64,000 nucleotides of DNA from JAOTVV01 sp039591075 (GTDB lineage Bacteria; Gemmatimonadota; Gemmatimonadetes; Gemmatimonadales; GWC2-71-9): contig JBDHEI010000004.1 in NCBI GenBank assembly GCA_039591075.1, positions 1 to 64,000 of the forward strand, read 5' to 3'. The notes under the pieces were generated by a model. That model had not been told where the DNA came from and did no database searches. It worked only from the letters and a program-made list of their open reading frames with translations. This document shows positions 41,470-50,322 of this stretch, one piece after another; the first letter of the stretch is position 1; the number at the start of each line of letters is the position of its first letter. Made by a program: the position numbers and the translations under genes.

Positions 41470-43501
41470 GAATAGCACTGAGGGGTCTGGCCGTCCTGGA
41501 CCCACCCCAAGTGCGAACTCGGCCACGGAGTTCTGGGAGGTTTTGGCCCGGGCCCATGCCCTGGTTGAGGCCCGGGTGGCCGAGCATGCGAGCCGGCATG
41601 ACCTGACACTTGCTGAGTTCGGTGCGCTCGAGGCGCTCAGCCGACAGGGCCCGATGTTGCTCGGCGAGCTCCAGCGCCACGTCCTGGTCTCGAGCGGCGG
41701 CATGACCTATCTGGTCGATCGGCTCGAGTCGAGGGGACTGGTGACTCGGCAGCCGAGTCCCACCGATCGCCGGGCGCGGTTCGCGGTGCTGACCGAAGAC
41801 GGGCAGCGCCTGATAGACCGGATTGCCCCGGAACATGTCCGCGCCGTCGCCGACGCGGTCGGTGGTATGAGCGCCGCAGAGCAACGGCAGGCAAGCACGC
41901 TGCTGCGGGCACTGGGTCTGGGCGTGGCAGAACCTGAGCGAGCCGCCGCCGCTCCAGCCGCGGTACTGCCGGCGGAGCCTGTGGTGTTGACCCGACCGGC
42001 ACCGGTGGCCGCACGCATCGAGCCCCCGCAACCCGCTCCACCGGAGGTCGCCCAGCCGGCCCCGGTCGAAGTCCCCCAGGAGCCCGAACCGGAAGAGCCG
42101 ACCCGACCCGAGCCGGAGGAAGTTGCCGCGGGGGGGCCGGCACCGGCGTTGGCTCCGGAGGACGTGGAGTGGGTCGAGGCAAGCGAGCCTGTGCCGGACG
42201 AGGAGCCAGCGCTCTTGATCGGGCCGGAGACCACCATCCTCGTTATCGACGACGACCGCAGCACCCGGAGGGTGGCCAAGTCGGCCCTGGCGGGCCCGGG
42301 CCGCGAGATCATTGCCGTCGATTCGGCGGCCGAGGCGGAGCGGGCGCTGGCGCGACACGACGTGGCGCTGGTCGTTCTGTCACTCGTGCTCCCGGACGCC
42401 GACGGCCGAGCTGTATACACCCGGCTCAGCCGCCAGCGGACCACCGCGGCCATTCCCGTGATCATGGTGGCCTCCAAGGTGGGCGAGCGGGCAAGGGTGG
42501 AGTGTCTCGGGCTTGGTGTTGCCGAGTGGTTCGAGAAACCGATCGACGGCGGGGCGCTGGCACAGGCGGCCGATGCATTGCTCGAAGGCGGCTTGGTCCC
42601 GATCGCGTCGTCGGCGGATCCGGTGACCGCGGCCCTGAATCGCGCCGCGTTCGCCGAAGCGTACGAGCGCGAGGTCACCGCCCGGACGGACGATCCGACA
42701 CCCACCGCACTCGCACTGCTCGATTTGGACGCCATTTCCGCGGTGAATCGTGAGCACGGCCGAGACATTGGTGACCGCGTGCTGCGTCAAATACGCGAGC
42801 TCCTGTCAGGCGTCCTCCGTGATACTGACGTCGTTGCCCGCTGGCGTGACGATGAGTTCGTGGTGCTCTTCCCGCAGTCGGATCCGGCGACCGCGACGCG
42901 CCTGCTCACCAGGACACAGGCCCTGCTCACCACGTCGCCGCCTACCGCACCGGACGGGACCGAGATCCCGATCACGTTCTCCGCGGGGATTGCCACGGCC
43001 AGCCCGCTTACCTCGATGGAAGAGGCCGTGGCCACCGCCGATCGCGCGCTGAGCCGGGCCAAGAGTGGAGGGCCGTCCCGCGTCGTGTCCGTCGAAGACG
43101 AGTCCACCGAGGCCCCGACCACCGTGCTCGTTGCCGAAGACGATCGGGTCACGGCGACCCTCGTGCGGCATCGGCTCGAGCGGGCCGGGTTCGAAGTCGT
43201 ACACTGTGAGTCCGGTACTCTGGCGCTCGAGGCGGCGGAACAAGTGGCGTTCGGTCTCTGCATTTCGGACATCCGGATGCCCGGACTCGACGGCTTCGAG
43301 CTGGTGAAGCGCCTGCGGGCGTTGCCGCAGTACGAGGCCGTGCCGATCCTGATGCTGACGAGCCTTGGCCGCGAGGAGGACATTGTGCGTGCGTTCAGCC
43401 TCGGCGCCAGCGATTACATGACCAAACCGTTTTCGCCCGTGGAGCTTCTCGCCCGGGTGCAGCGTTTGCTGCGCCGCCGAGTCTCCTCGTCGCCGGCATG
43501 A
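41468..43501 (+). CDS. MarR-REC-GGDEF-REC hybrid regulator
   Basis: The 677-aa protein fuses a complete MarR winged helix (residues about 20-145; LTLAEFGALEALSRQGPMLL, GGMTYLVDRLESRGLVTRQP) through a Pro/Glu-rich linker (about 155-248) to REC1 (255-375), GGDEF (385-535) and REC2 (552-670). REC1 has VIDDD and Lys357, but Ser305 replaces the phospho-accepting Asp. The GGDEF motif is RDDEF (460-464), so cyclase activity is doubtful. REC2 is canonical, with Asp601 and Lys653. It may be a phosphorelay-controlled DNA-binding protein. It is first in the polysaccharide-type operon, 16 bases before the HEAT gene. Confidence 0.9.
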   Translation: MNSTEGSGRPGPTPSANSATEFWEVLARAHALVEARVAEHASRHDLTLAEFGALEALSRQGPMLLGELQRHVLVSSGGMTYLVDRLESRGLVTRQPSPTDRRARFAVLTEDGQRLIDRIAPEHVRAVADAVGGMSAAEQRQASTLLRALGLGVAEPERAAAAPAAVLPAEPVVLTRPAPVAARIEPPQPAPPEVAQPAPVEVPQEPEPEEPTRPEPEEVAAGGPAPALAPEDVEWVEASEPVPDEEPALLIGPETTILVIDDDRSTRRVAKSALAGPGREIIAVDSAAEAERALARHDVALVVLSLVLPDADGRAVYTRLSRQRTTAAIPVIMVASKVGERARVECLGLGVAEWFEKPIDGGALAQAADALLEGGLVPIASSADPVTAALNRAAFAEAYEREVTARTDDPTPTALALLDLDAISAVNREHGRDIGDRVLRQIRELLSGVLRDTDVVARWRDDEFVVLFPQSDPATATRLLTRTQALLTTSPPTAPDGTEIPITFSAGIATASPLTSMEEAVATADRALSRAKSGGPSRVVSVEDESTEAPTTVLVAEDDRVTATLVRHRLERAGFEVVHCESGTLALEAAEQVAFGLCISDIRMPGLDGFELVKRLRALPQYEAVPILMLTSLGREEDIVRAFSLGASDYMTKPFSPVELLARVQRLLRRRVSSSPA

Positions 43502-43517
43502 CCGAGCGCATCTGACC

Positions 43518-44576
43518 ATGCCCCTGAACTTCGGCCTCGGTGAGCAGCTCCTGCTCTTTCTCGCAATCGGCATCGGGATCCTGATGCTGTTCGCGCTGGG
43601 TTTTGCTGGTTCGGTGGTGCTGCTCCGCCTGCACCATCAACGTCGCGCCGAAAAGTGGAGCGTGCTGGAAGCCAAGTGGGAAGATGCGATTCTCGAGATG
43701 CTGGCCGAGGACCGCGATCCATCGACGGTTCACGCGCTCGTGGCGGAGGGCGACGAACTGTTCTGCGTGAGCTACATCATGCGCTACGCCAGCAGGCTGT
43801 CCGGTCCTGAGCGCGAGCGGCTGCAGGAGCTTGCCCGGCCGTACCTGCCGCTGGTCGTGCCGCGCGCACAGCATCGGGACGCGCGACGACGGGCACGCGC
43901 CGTGCGGACGTTGGGTACGCTGGGGCTTCCCGAATATGGCGACATCGTCGCCGCCGCCCTCGGTGATGATTCGCCGTTGGTTTCCATGGTGGCCGCCCGG
44001 GCGTTGGCACGGGGTAAGGATCCCGACTACGTCGTACCGGTGCTCGACCACCTCGATCGATTCACAGCATGGAGCCCGAACTTCCTGGCATCGATGCTCG
44101 CGAGCATTGGCCCCGGCGCGACGCCCGCGCTACGGGTGGTGTTCGCGGACGCCAAGCGCCCGCCCGAGGTGCGCGCCGTCGCGGCCACGGCCCTCGGTTA
44201 CCTCAACGATCTCGCTGGTGGTGACATCGCCGTCCAGGTGCTCGCACTGGCGTCGGACCGTGAGCTGCTGGCAGCGGCGCTGCGCCTGATCGGCAGAGTG
44301 GGGCATCGGGACCATCGCTCGGCCGTGCTGCCGTTTCTCACGGCGTCTGATTTCTACGTGCGGGCCACCGCTGCGAGCGCGCTTGGCGGTGTCGGGGACA
44401 AAGAAGACCTCGAGCTTCTCCGGATCGCGTGTGAGGACGACTCCCGGTGGGTCGCCATCCACGCTGCGCGCGCCCTGCGTGATGCGGGCGATATCAATTC
44501 GTTGCAACAGTTGGCTGCGTCGGGCGGGCCCCGCGCCACCCTGGCGTTGCAGGTGCTCTCCGAGGTGGGCGGATGA
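43518..44576 (+). CDS. Membrane-anchored HEAT-repeat protein
   Basis: The 352-aa protein has an N-terminal membrane helix (LLLFLAIGIGILMLFALGFA) and then alpha-helical HEAT/PBS-lyase-type repeats through to the C-terminus (ARRRARAVRTLGTLGLPEYG, AVAATALGYLNDLAGGD, VRATAASALGGVGDKEDLEL, VAIHAARALRDAGDIN). Such solenoids act as scaffolds. It overlaps the glycosyltransferase gene by four bases (ATGA), so it is likely to be an accessory subunit of the synthase complex in the inner membrane, with the solenoid in the cytoplasm. Confidence 0.85.
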   Translation: MPLNFGLGEQLLLFLAIGIGILMLFALGFAGSVVLLRLHHQRRAEKWSVLEAKWEDAILEMLAEDRDPSTVHALVAEGDELFCVSYIMRYASRLSGPERERLQELARPYLPLVVPRAQHRDARRRARAVRTLGTLGLPEYGDIVAAALGDDSPLVSMVAARALARGKDPDYVVPVLDHLDRFTAWSPNFLASMLASIGPGATPALRVVFADAKRPPEVRAVAATALGYLNDLAGGDIAVQVLALASDRELLAAALRLIGRVGHRDHRSAVLPFLTASDFYVRATAASALGGVGDKEDLELLRIACEDDSRWVAIHAARALRDAGDINSLQQLAASGGPRATLALQVLSEVGG

Positions 44577-46078
44577 CGGGGACGGTGGGCGTCGTGCTCG
44601 TGCTGCTCGCCGCGTTCAACGGTCTCGTGCTCGTGTATTTCGTCGTCCTGAACACGGTGTACCTCCTCACGAGCCTCATCGCGTTCCGGGACATCCGCCG
44701 CTACGTCGAGCGTCTCAAATCGCTGGACCTGGGAGAGTTGCTATCGTCGGAAGGCATTCCGCCGGTCACGATCATCGCGCCGGCATACAACGAGGAACCG
44801 ACGTGTGTCGAGGCCGCACACTCCTTGCTCAGTCTCGAATACCAGCGGTTCGAGATCCTGTTCGTCAACGACGGGTCGCGGGACAACACGCTTTCGCGGA
44901 TGCGGGAGGCGTTCGACCTCGTCCCCGCCGCGCGCCTGCCGACGGCGGACCTCGCCACCAAGCGGATTCGCAAGGTGTACCAGAGCAAGCGTCATCCCAA
45001 TCTGTGGGTGATCGACAAGGAGAATGGTGGCAAGGCGGATGCGCTCAATGCCGGCGTGAACCTGTGTGTCACCCCGCTGTTCTGCGCCGTGGACGCCGAC
45101 AGTTTGCTGGAACGCGAGGCGCTCACACGGATCGTCCGGCCGTTCCTGGAGGACCGGCGCACGATTGCCGCGGGTGGGGTGATCCGGATCGTCAACGACT
45201 GTACCGTGAGCGAGGGGAGCGTCACCGAAGTGCGATTCCCACGGAACTGGTGGGCACGGTTCCAGGTGCTCGAGTATCTGCGCTCGTTCCTCGCCGGACG
45301 CATGGGGTGGTCGGTGCTCGATGCCACCCTGATCATTTCGGGTGCGTTCGGCGTGTTCCGTCGGGAAACCGTGGTGGCGGCGGGCGGCTATGCGTCGCCC
45401 CAGACGTCCGGCGCGACTGTGGGGGAGGACATGGAGCTCGTGGTTCGGCTCCACCGGTACTGCCGCGAGCACAAGATCCCCTACCGGATCAGTTTTGTTC
45501 CGGACCCGGTGGCCTGGACCGAATGTCCGGAGACGCTTCGCGTGCTGGCGCGACAGCGAGACCGGTGGCAGCGCGGGATGGCCGAGAGCCTGATGCGCCA
45601 CCGGCGCATGCTGTTCAACCCGCGCTATGGTAGGATTGGGTCCCTGGCGTACCCGTACTTCCTGTTTCTGGAAACCCTGGGCCTCCTGGTGGAGATCGTG
45701 GGCTACGGCGCCTTTGTGCTGACATTGGCCCTGGGTCTCGTTTCGTACGTGCACGCCGCCGCGTTTCTGATGGCGGCGTTCGTGTTCGGGATGGTGTTGT
45801 CCATTGCGGCGGTCGGGCTCGAGGAGCTGGGCTTCCGCCGATACCCCCGGGTGTCGGATCTCTTGCGGCTCTTCGTGGTGGCCTCCGTGGAGAATTTCGG
45901 GTACCGACAGTTGATTTCCTTGTGGCGGCTGCACGGGCTGATCTCGGCACTGCGGGGCGTGCAAGGCTGGGGAGAAATGACACGAAAGGGCTTTTCGCCT
46001 TCCGGGCCACAGGGACCCGACAGCAGCGCGGCACCGCTAGACCGTTCACCGTCCACACGGAGGACAGGTGATGGCTGA
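44573..46078 (+). CDS. Processive family 2 glycosyltransferase (PgaC/cellulose-synthase type)
   Basis: The 501-aa membrane enzyme has the GT-A motifs of processive synthases: PAYNEEP, VNDGSRDNT, ENGGKADALNAG, the DxD in AVDADSLLE, a GED motif (TVGEDMELV) and QRDRW for polymer binding. Two N-terminal and about four C-terminal helices would form the polymer channel. It probably polymerises a nucleotide-sugar, as in PgaC, HasA or YaiP. A variable loop (LPTADLATKRIRKVYQSKRH) is inserted between the first two motifs, as in poly-GlcNAc-type synthases. The sugar is not deducible. Confidence 0.9.
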   Translation: MTGTVGVVLVLLAAFNGLVLVYFVVLNTVYLLTSLIAFRDIRRYVERLKSLDLGELLSSEGIPPVTIIAPAYNEEPTCVEAAHSLLSLEYQRFEILFVNDGSRDNTLSRMREAFDLVPAARLPTADLATKRIRKVYQSKRHPNLWVIDKENGGKADALNAGVNLCVTPLFCAVDADSLLEREALTRIVRPFLEDRRTIAAGGVIRIVNDCTVSEGSVTEVRFPRNWWARFQVLEYLRSFLAGRMGWSVLDATLIISGAFGVFRRETVVAAGGYASPQTSGATVGEDMELVVRLHRYCREHKIPYRISFVPDPVAWTECPETLRVLARQRDRWQRGMAESLMRHRRMLFNPRYGRIGSLAYPYFLFLETLGLLVEIVGYGAFVLTLALGLVSYVHAAAFLMAAFVFGMVLSIAAVGLEELGFRRYPRVSDLLRLFVVASVENFGYRQLISLWRLHGLISALRGVQGWGEMTRKGFSPSGPQGPDSSAAPLDRSPSTRRTGDG

Positions 46079-47999
46079 CCGCCCGGCGCATAGCGCGGAG
46101 TGGGGTCTGATCTCCAAGGTGAGTCACGAGATCCGTACCCCACTGAACGGACTAGTCGGGCTCGTGGAGCTTCTGCTCGATACCGATCTCTCCGCAGAAC
46201 AGCAGCGATCCGTCGAGCTCATCCGGGTGTCGGCCGGCTCATTGCTCACACTGGTCAACGACATCCTGGACTTCACCAAACTCGAACGCGATCGGATCGA
46301 GCTGGAGGACGTCGCCTTCGACCTCGGTCAGCTCGTCGATTCCGCAGTCCAGTTGCTTCGGGTACGGGCATTCGAGCGGGGGATCGCGCTGAGTTACGAG
46401 ATCGCCCCGGAGGTTCCCCGTGCCGTCCGCGGCGACCCCAGCCGACTCCGTCAGATCCTCACCAACCTGATTGGCAACGCCATCAAGTTCACGAGTGAGG
46501 GCGGCGTCTTCGTGCTCGCCACGACACAACTCAGCCGCAGCGCTCGCACGGCGGTCCGCTTCGCGGTGCGTGATACCGGCATCGGTATCCCGCCTGACAA
46601 GCTGGAAGCGATCTTCGAGGAGTTCACACAGGCCCAAGTCAGTGTGTCGCGGAAGTACGGCGGAACGGGCCTCGGGCTCCCGATCGCCCGTAAGTTGGCA
46701 CAGTTGATGGGCGGGGATCTCAAGGTGACGAGCGAGGCGGGGAAAGGAAGCGAGTTCGCATTCACGGTCTCGCTGAAGCAAATCGACGAGCGAATGCTGG
46801 AGGTGGTGTCGCCGGCCACAGTCCCACTGGACCGACTCCGCGTACTCGTGGTGGACGGGAACCCGTCGAGCCGTGAGTTCATTCGGCAGACCCTCGGTGA
46901 GGCCGGGGTCACGGTGCGCGTGGCCCCGAGCTTGGAGGAGGGCTACACGGAACTGCATCGGGCCAGGATCGCCGGTGAGCCCATGCATTTCGCCATTCTC
47001 GACGCATGGCTGGACCGACAAGACGGCTTCGAGGTGACCCGCCGCATCCGGAATGACCCCGACCTGTCCGAGACCCGCGTCATGATTCTCGCGGCCCGAG
47101 GCGAGCGCGGCCATGGTCAGCGTTGTCGGGAGGTGGGTGCTCAGGCCTACTTCACCAAACCGATATCCGAGAAGGAGCTGTTTGGCGCGATTCGTACGGT
47201 GATGGCGGCGAGCCTCGAGGATCTGGTCACGCGCCACTCGATTGCCGAGAGCCGACGCCGCTTGCGCGTGCTGGTGGCAGACGACAATGAGGTGAATCGC
47301 CAGCTCGCGTCGATCGCCCTGACGAAGCGCGGTCACCAGGTGGACCTGGTGGAGCACGGGGGACGGGCCGTCGAGGCGGCTGGGCGGAACCGGTATGACG
47401 CGATCCTCATGGATGTCGAGATGCCGGAAGTCGACGGGATCACCGCCACGGCCCAGCTCCGGAAGATCGAGTCGACGGTCGATACACCGATCATCGCGAT
47501 GACCGCGCACACCGAGTTCCGCGGGTCCGACGCCTTTTACGGAAGTGGGTTCACGGCCTTTCTATCCAAGCCGTTTCGGCCCCAGGATCTGGTGCGCGTC
47601 GTGGAGGAACTGGGAACGGAGCGAGAGGCGGTGACGACGGCATCGGCAGACCAGACCGCACCCGTCGAGCTACACGAGTTCCGACGGGTGATGCGCGAGG
47701 CTGGCATCGAGGACACGGCCGACAGCATCCTCGGTGTGTTCCTCGCCGATGCACCGGGACGGATGCGCGAGCTCGAAGAGGCCGTCGGGACCGGAAATGC
47801 GGTGGCGATCCGGGCGGCGGCGCACGCTTATCGATCGGCGGCCGCGACGGTGCGAGCCGAGAGCCTTGCCGCGTTATTGAGTCACGTGGAATCGGCTGCG
47901 ACGACCGCGAACCTGGATCACGTGAACGAGGTGCTGCCCCAGTTGCGCGGGGAGCACGAGGCGGTGATCGCCTACCTCCGGGACGTGGATACCCGGTAA
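46071..47999 (+). CDS. Soluble hybrid histidine kinase with two REC domains and HPt
   Basis: The 642-aa protein begins almost at the H-box (KVSHEIRTPLNG, His19) with no sensor or membrane domain, followed by the ATPase domain (NLIGNAIKF, DTGIGIPPDKL, KYGGTGLGLPIARKL). REC1 (about 268-390) has ILDAWLDRQDG, REC2 (about 397-515) MDVEMPEVDG, and the HPt (535-642) AAHAYRSAAATVRAESL with a likely phospho-His. ATG at 46071 is supported by GGAGG seven bases upstream. It overlaps the GT2 gene by eight bases and is the obvious phosphodonor for REC2 of the MarR hybrid. Confidence 0.9.
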   Translation: MADRPAHSAEWGLISKVSHEIRTPLNGLVGLVELLLDTDLSAEQQRSVELIRVSAGSLLTLVNDILDFTKLERDRIELEDVAFDLGQLVDSAVQLLRVRAFERGIALSYEIAPEVPRAVRGDPSRLRQILTNLIGNAIKFTSEGGVFVLATTQLSRSARTAVRFAVRDTGIGIPPDKLEAIFEEFTQAQVSVSRKYGGTGLGLPIARKLAQLMGGDLKVTSEAGKGSEFAFTVSLKQIDERMLEVVSPATVPLDRLRVLVVDGNPSSREFIRQTLGEAGVTVRVAPSLEEGYTELHRARIAGEPMHFAILDAWLDRQDGFEVTRRIRNDPDLSETRVMILAARGERGHGQRCREVGAQAYFTKPISEKELFGAIRTVMAASLEDLVTRHSIAESRRRLRVLVADDNEVNRQLASIALTKRGHQVDLVEHGGRAVEAAGRNRYDAILMDVEMPEVDGITATAQLRKIESTVDTPIIAMTAHTEFRGSDAFYGSGFTAFLSKPFRPQDLVRVVEELGTEREAVTTASADQTAPVELHEFRRVMREAGIEDTADSILGVFLADAPGRMRELEEAVGTGNAVAIRAAAHAYRSAAATVRAESLAALLSHVESAATTANLDHVNEVLPQLRGEHEAVIAYLRDVDTR

Positions 48000-48030
48000 C
48001 GTCCCATCACGGGTCGTGCGAGAACCGCGG

Positions 48031-48681
48031 TCACGCCGCCGGCGTCATCCGTTCTAGGAGCGCGCGCGTCGCCTTGATCTCATCACGGTTGACGGTGTGG
48101 GCCATACCGGGATAGATCCGCACGTCGACGGTTCCGCCGAGCGCCTGGAGAGTGGATGCGCTTTCCGTGACCCGCTCGACCGGAATGTGCGGGTCCACGA
48201 CGCTGCAGCCGAGCAAGACCGGCGTGTCGGCCAGGGACCCCGCGTACAAGCGTGGCGTGCCCGGTGGACCGATGAGACCACCGCTCAGTCCCACCACCGC
48301 GCCGTATCGCCGCGCGTTGCGCGCCGCGAACTCCAGCACGAGACGCGCGCCCTGTGAGAAACCGAGGAGCACCACGCCTTCAGCCGAGATGCCGGATCGA
48401 TCCACGCGATCGAGCATCGCGCCCACGGTGCCAAGGGCGAACGACAGATCGGGCTCGTTGTCGTCGAAGGGCGCCAGAAAACTGAACGGGTACCAGGAAC
48501 CGCGTGGCGCCTGGGGCGCGAGAAACGCGATGCCGGGAACCGCGATGTCCCGGGCCAGGTGCAACATGTCGGCGGCCGAACCGCCCCGGCCATGCGCAAG
48601 GATCACCGTCGCACCGGCCGCGTCCAGGGGCGTGCCGAACACGCCAACGTGAACCTGACCGAGGCCTGCCGGGTCACGCAC
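48031..48681 (-). CDS. Alpha/beta hydrolase (carboxylesterase/phospholipase type)
   Basis: The 216-aa protein has the esterase triad: Ser in LLGFSQGARL, Asp in CSVVDPHIPVERV, and His in PGMAHTVNRDE; the oxyanion loop is LAHGRGGSAAD. It resembles the small carboxylesterase/phospholipase family rather than lipases. No signal peptide is visible, so it acts in the cytoplasm. It faces the end of the kinase gene and lies beside the YaiO-like gene, but its role in that locus is unclear. Confidence 0.85.
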   Translation of the reverse strand: MRDPAGLGQVHVGVFGTPLDAAGATVILAHGRGGSAADMLHLARDIAVPGIAFLAPQAPRGSWYPFSFLAPFDDNEPDLSFALGTVGAMLDRVDRSGISAEGVVLLGFSQGARLVLEFAARNARRYGAVVGLSGGLIGPPGTPRLYAGSLADTPVLLGCSVVDPHIPVERVTESASTLQALGGTVDVRIYPGMAHTVNRDEIKATRALLERMTPAA

Positions 48682-48732
48682 GTACCTTCCTCCTCCGCGA
48701 GCATGCTGCTTGGGGTCGCTGCAGCACGCGAG

Positions 48733-50322
48733 CTAGAAGGCCCAGCTACCGGACACCGTGACGGCCACGTAGCGGTAGCCGGCTCCGCCGGTGGAAAAGC
48801 TCTGGAGGCCCGCGTTGGAGTAGAGTGCGGAGATGCCGACCTGCCGGCCGGGGGAGAGGTCGTACGCGGTCTGTAGTGACAGCCGGATCGTGGCGTGTGG
48901 ATCCCACGTCGATGTGATCTGCTCGAGCCCCGGTGCCGCTTCCCCCGTGACGTGCCATGGTCCGCGCAGCGGCCGCCAGCGGGCGATCGCCTCGGCATGC
49001 AGGTACGAGTTGGGATCGAAGTACCCATCCTGGAGATTCTTTTCAAAACCAAAGGCGCGGACCCGCGCCGCCGCGATCCAGGAAGGTGTAAGACGACGAG
49101 TGCCGGCGACGTAGCCCGCGAGTCTCCTGTTGGCCTCGCTGCCTCGGAAGTCCGCGTACGAGAACCCGCCCTCCAACTGCCACAGACGCCAGGGTTCCGC
49201 GCGTAAGCTCGCGGCGCCTTGGGTGTACGTCACTCCACTGTCGATCATGAGCGCCGTGGCGTCGAACGCCGAGTGGCTGAACGTGAGGGAGCCGCCAATC
49301 GGGTTTCGCGCAGGGCTCGCGATGCTTGCGTGCACCGCCGGTTCGGTCACCGCGGCCGCGCCGTTCGATCCGGAAGCACCGACGCCGAGCCCGACGGTCC
49401 AGCCAGGCTCGGCGAGATACCGCCCCGTCGCCACGAGCCCCCACGCCTGGCGGTCCACGGTGGGCTCGTTCCAGGCCGCGTGCCGGTAGTAGCTGTCGAA
49501 CCCCATCTGGAATCGTGGCACGACGGGATACGTGCCGCGGAGGACGACGGTCGCGATGCGTTGTTCGTCTGAGTCGGCCTCGTAGGTGAACGCCGGGCGA
49601 ACCCAGGGTCCGATCGCCGCGGCGATCGAGCGACGCTCCTCGCCGTAGTCGCGCGTCCCGCGTCTGTCGGGCGGAATGCGCTGCAAGGTCTCGAGCGCCG
49701 CGGCGGGTCGCCCCTGCCAGCGAAGCGTTTGCGACAGCCCGATGAGGGTGGTGGGATCCCCCTCAGCCATGGCATCCACCGCGCGCCATCGTTCCTCGGC
49801 CCCGAGGAGATCACCCTGCCAGGCGGTGATGCGGGCTATTCCCTGGAGAGCCTCGATGTCGGCGGCGTTGGAGGCGATGAGGTCCGCGTAGATGGCGCGG
49901 GCCGAATCGAGATCGTCGAGCCACGCCGTCGTCTGCGCGAGCCCGAGCCGCACCGAGCGGTTGCCCGGCGACCGACGCAGCATCGCCTCGTAGGAGGCCA
50001 CGGACTCACGGAGCCGTCCTGCCCAGGCCAGGACCCTGGCGCGGTCGATCTGGGCTTCGATGTGTTGCGGGTTGAGCGCAAGGATGCGGTCGAACAGGGC
50101 CAGGCTCGCGGCGTAGTCACCGTCCCACGCTACCATCAGCGCCATCCGATGGAGCGCCAGCGCGTCGGTGGAATCGGTGGCGAGCCGTTCGGCGTAGAGT
50201 TGCCGAGCCGTATCGATGTCGCCGCTGGTCCAGGCCACGTCGGCGGGGTGCTGCGCCCACCCGGTGGTCGTGACCGAGGCAAGCAGGATTGCAGCCAAGG
50301 ACGCGAGCCGGAGCAGTCTCAT
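48733..50322 (-). CDS. YaiO-like TPR plus outer-membrane beta-barrel protein
   Basis: From ATG 50322 the 529-aa protein has a signal peptide (LLRLASLAAILLASVTTTGWA), an N-terminal TPR region at about 25-215 (VAWTSGDIDTARQLYAERLA, AQIDRARVLAWAGRLRESVA), and a C-terminal barrel at about 225-529 (YRHAAWNEPTVDRQAWGLVA) ending in TVSGSWAF with terminal Phe. TPR followed by barrel is the layout of PgaA, PelB and BcsC polysaccharide exporters, and the barrel matches the YaiO type. ATGA overlap with the upstream gene implies co-translation. Confidence 0.85.
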   Translation of the reverse strand: MRLLRLASLAAILLASVTTTGWAQHPADVAWTSGDIDTARQLYAERLATDSTDALALHRMALMVAWDGDYAASLALFDRILALNPQHIEAQIDRARVLAWAGRLRESVASYEAMLRRSPGNRSVRLGLAQTTAWLDDLDSARAIYADLIASNAADIEALQGIARITAWQGDLLGAEERWRAVDAMAEGDPTTLIGLSQTLRWQGRPAAALETLQRIPPDRRGTRDYGEERRSIAAAIGPWVRPAFTYEADSDEQRIATVVLRGTYPVVPRFQMGFDSYYRHAAWNEPTVDRQAWGLVATGRYLAEPGWTVGLGVGASGSNGAAAVTEPAVHASIASPARNPIGGSLTFSHSAFDATALMIDSGVTYTQGAASLRAEPWRLWQLEGGFSYADFRGSEANRRLAGYVAGTRRLTPSWIAAARVRAFGFEKNLQDGYFDPNSYLHAEAIARWRPLRGPWHVTGEAAPGLEQITSTWDPHATIRLSLQTAYDLSPGRQVGISALYSNAGLQSFSTGGAGYRYVAVTVSGSWAF

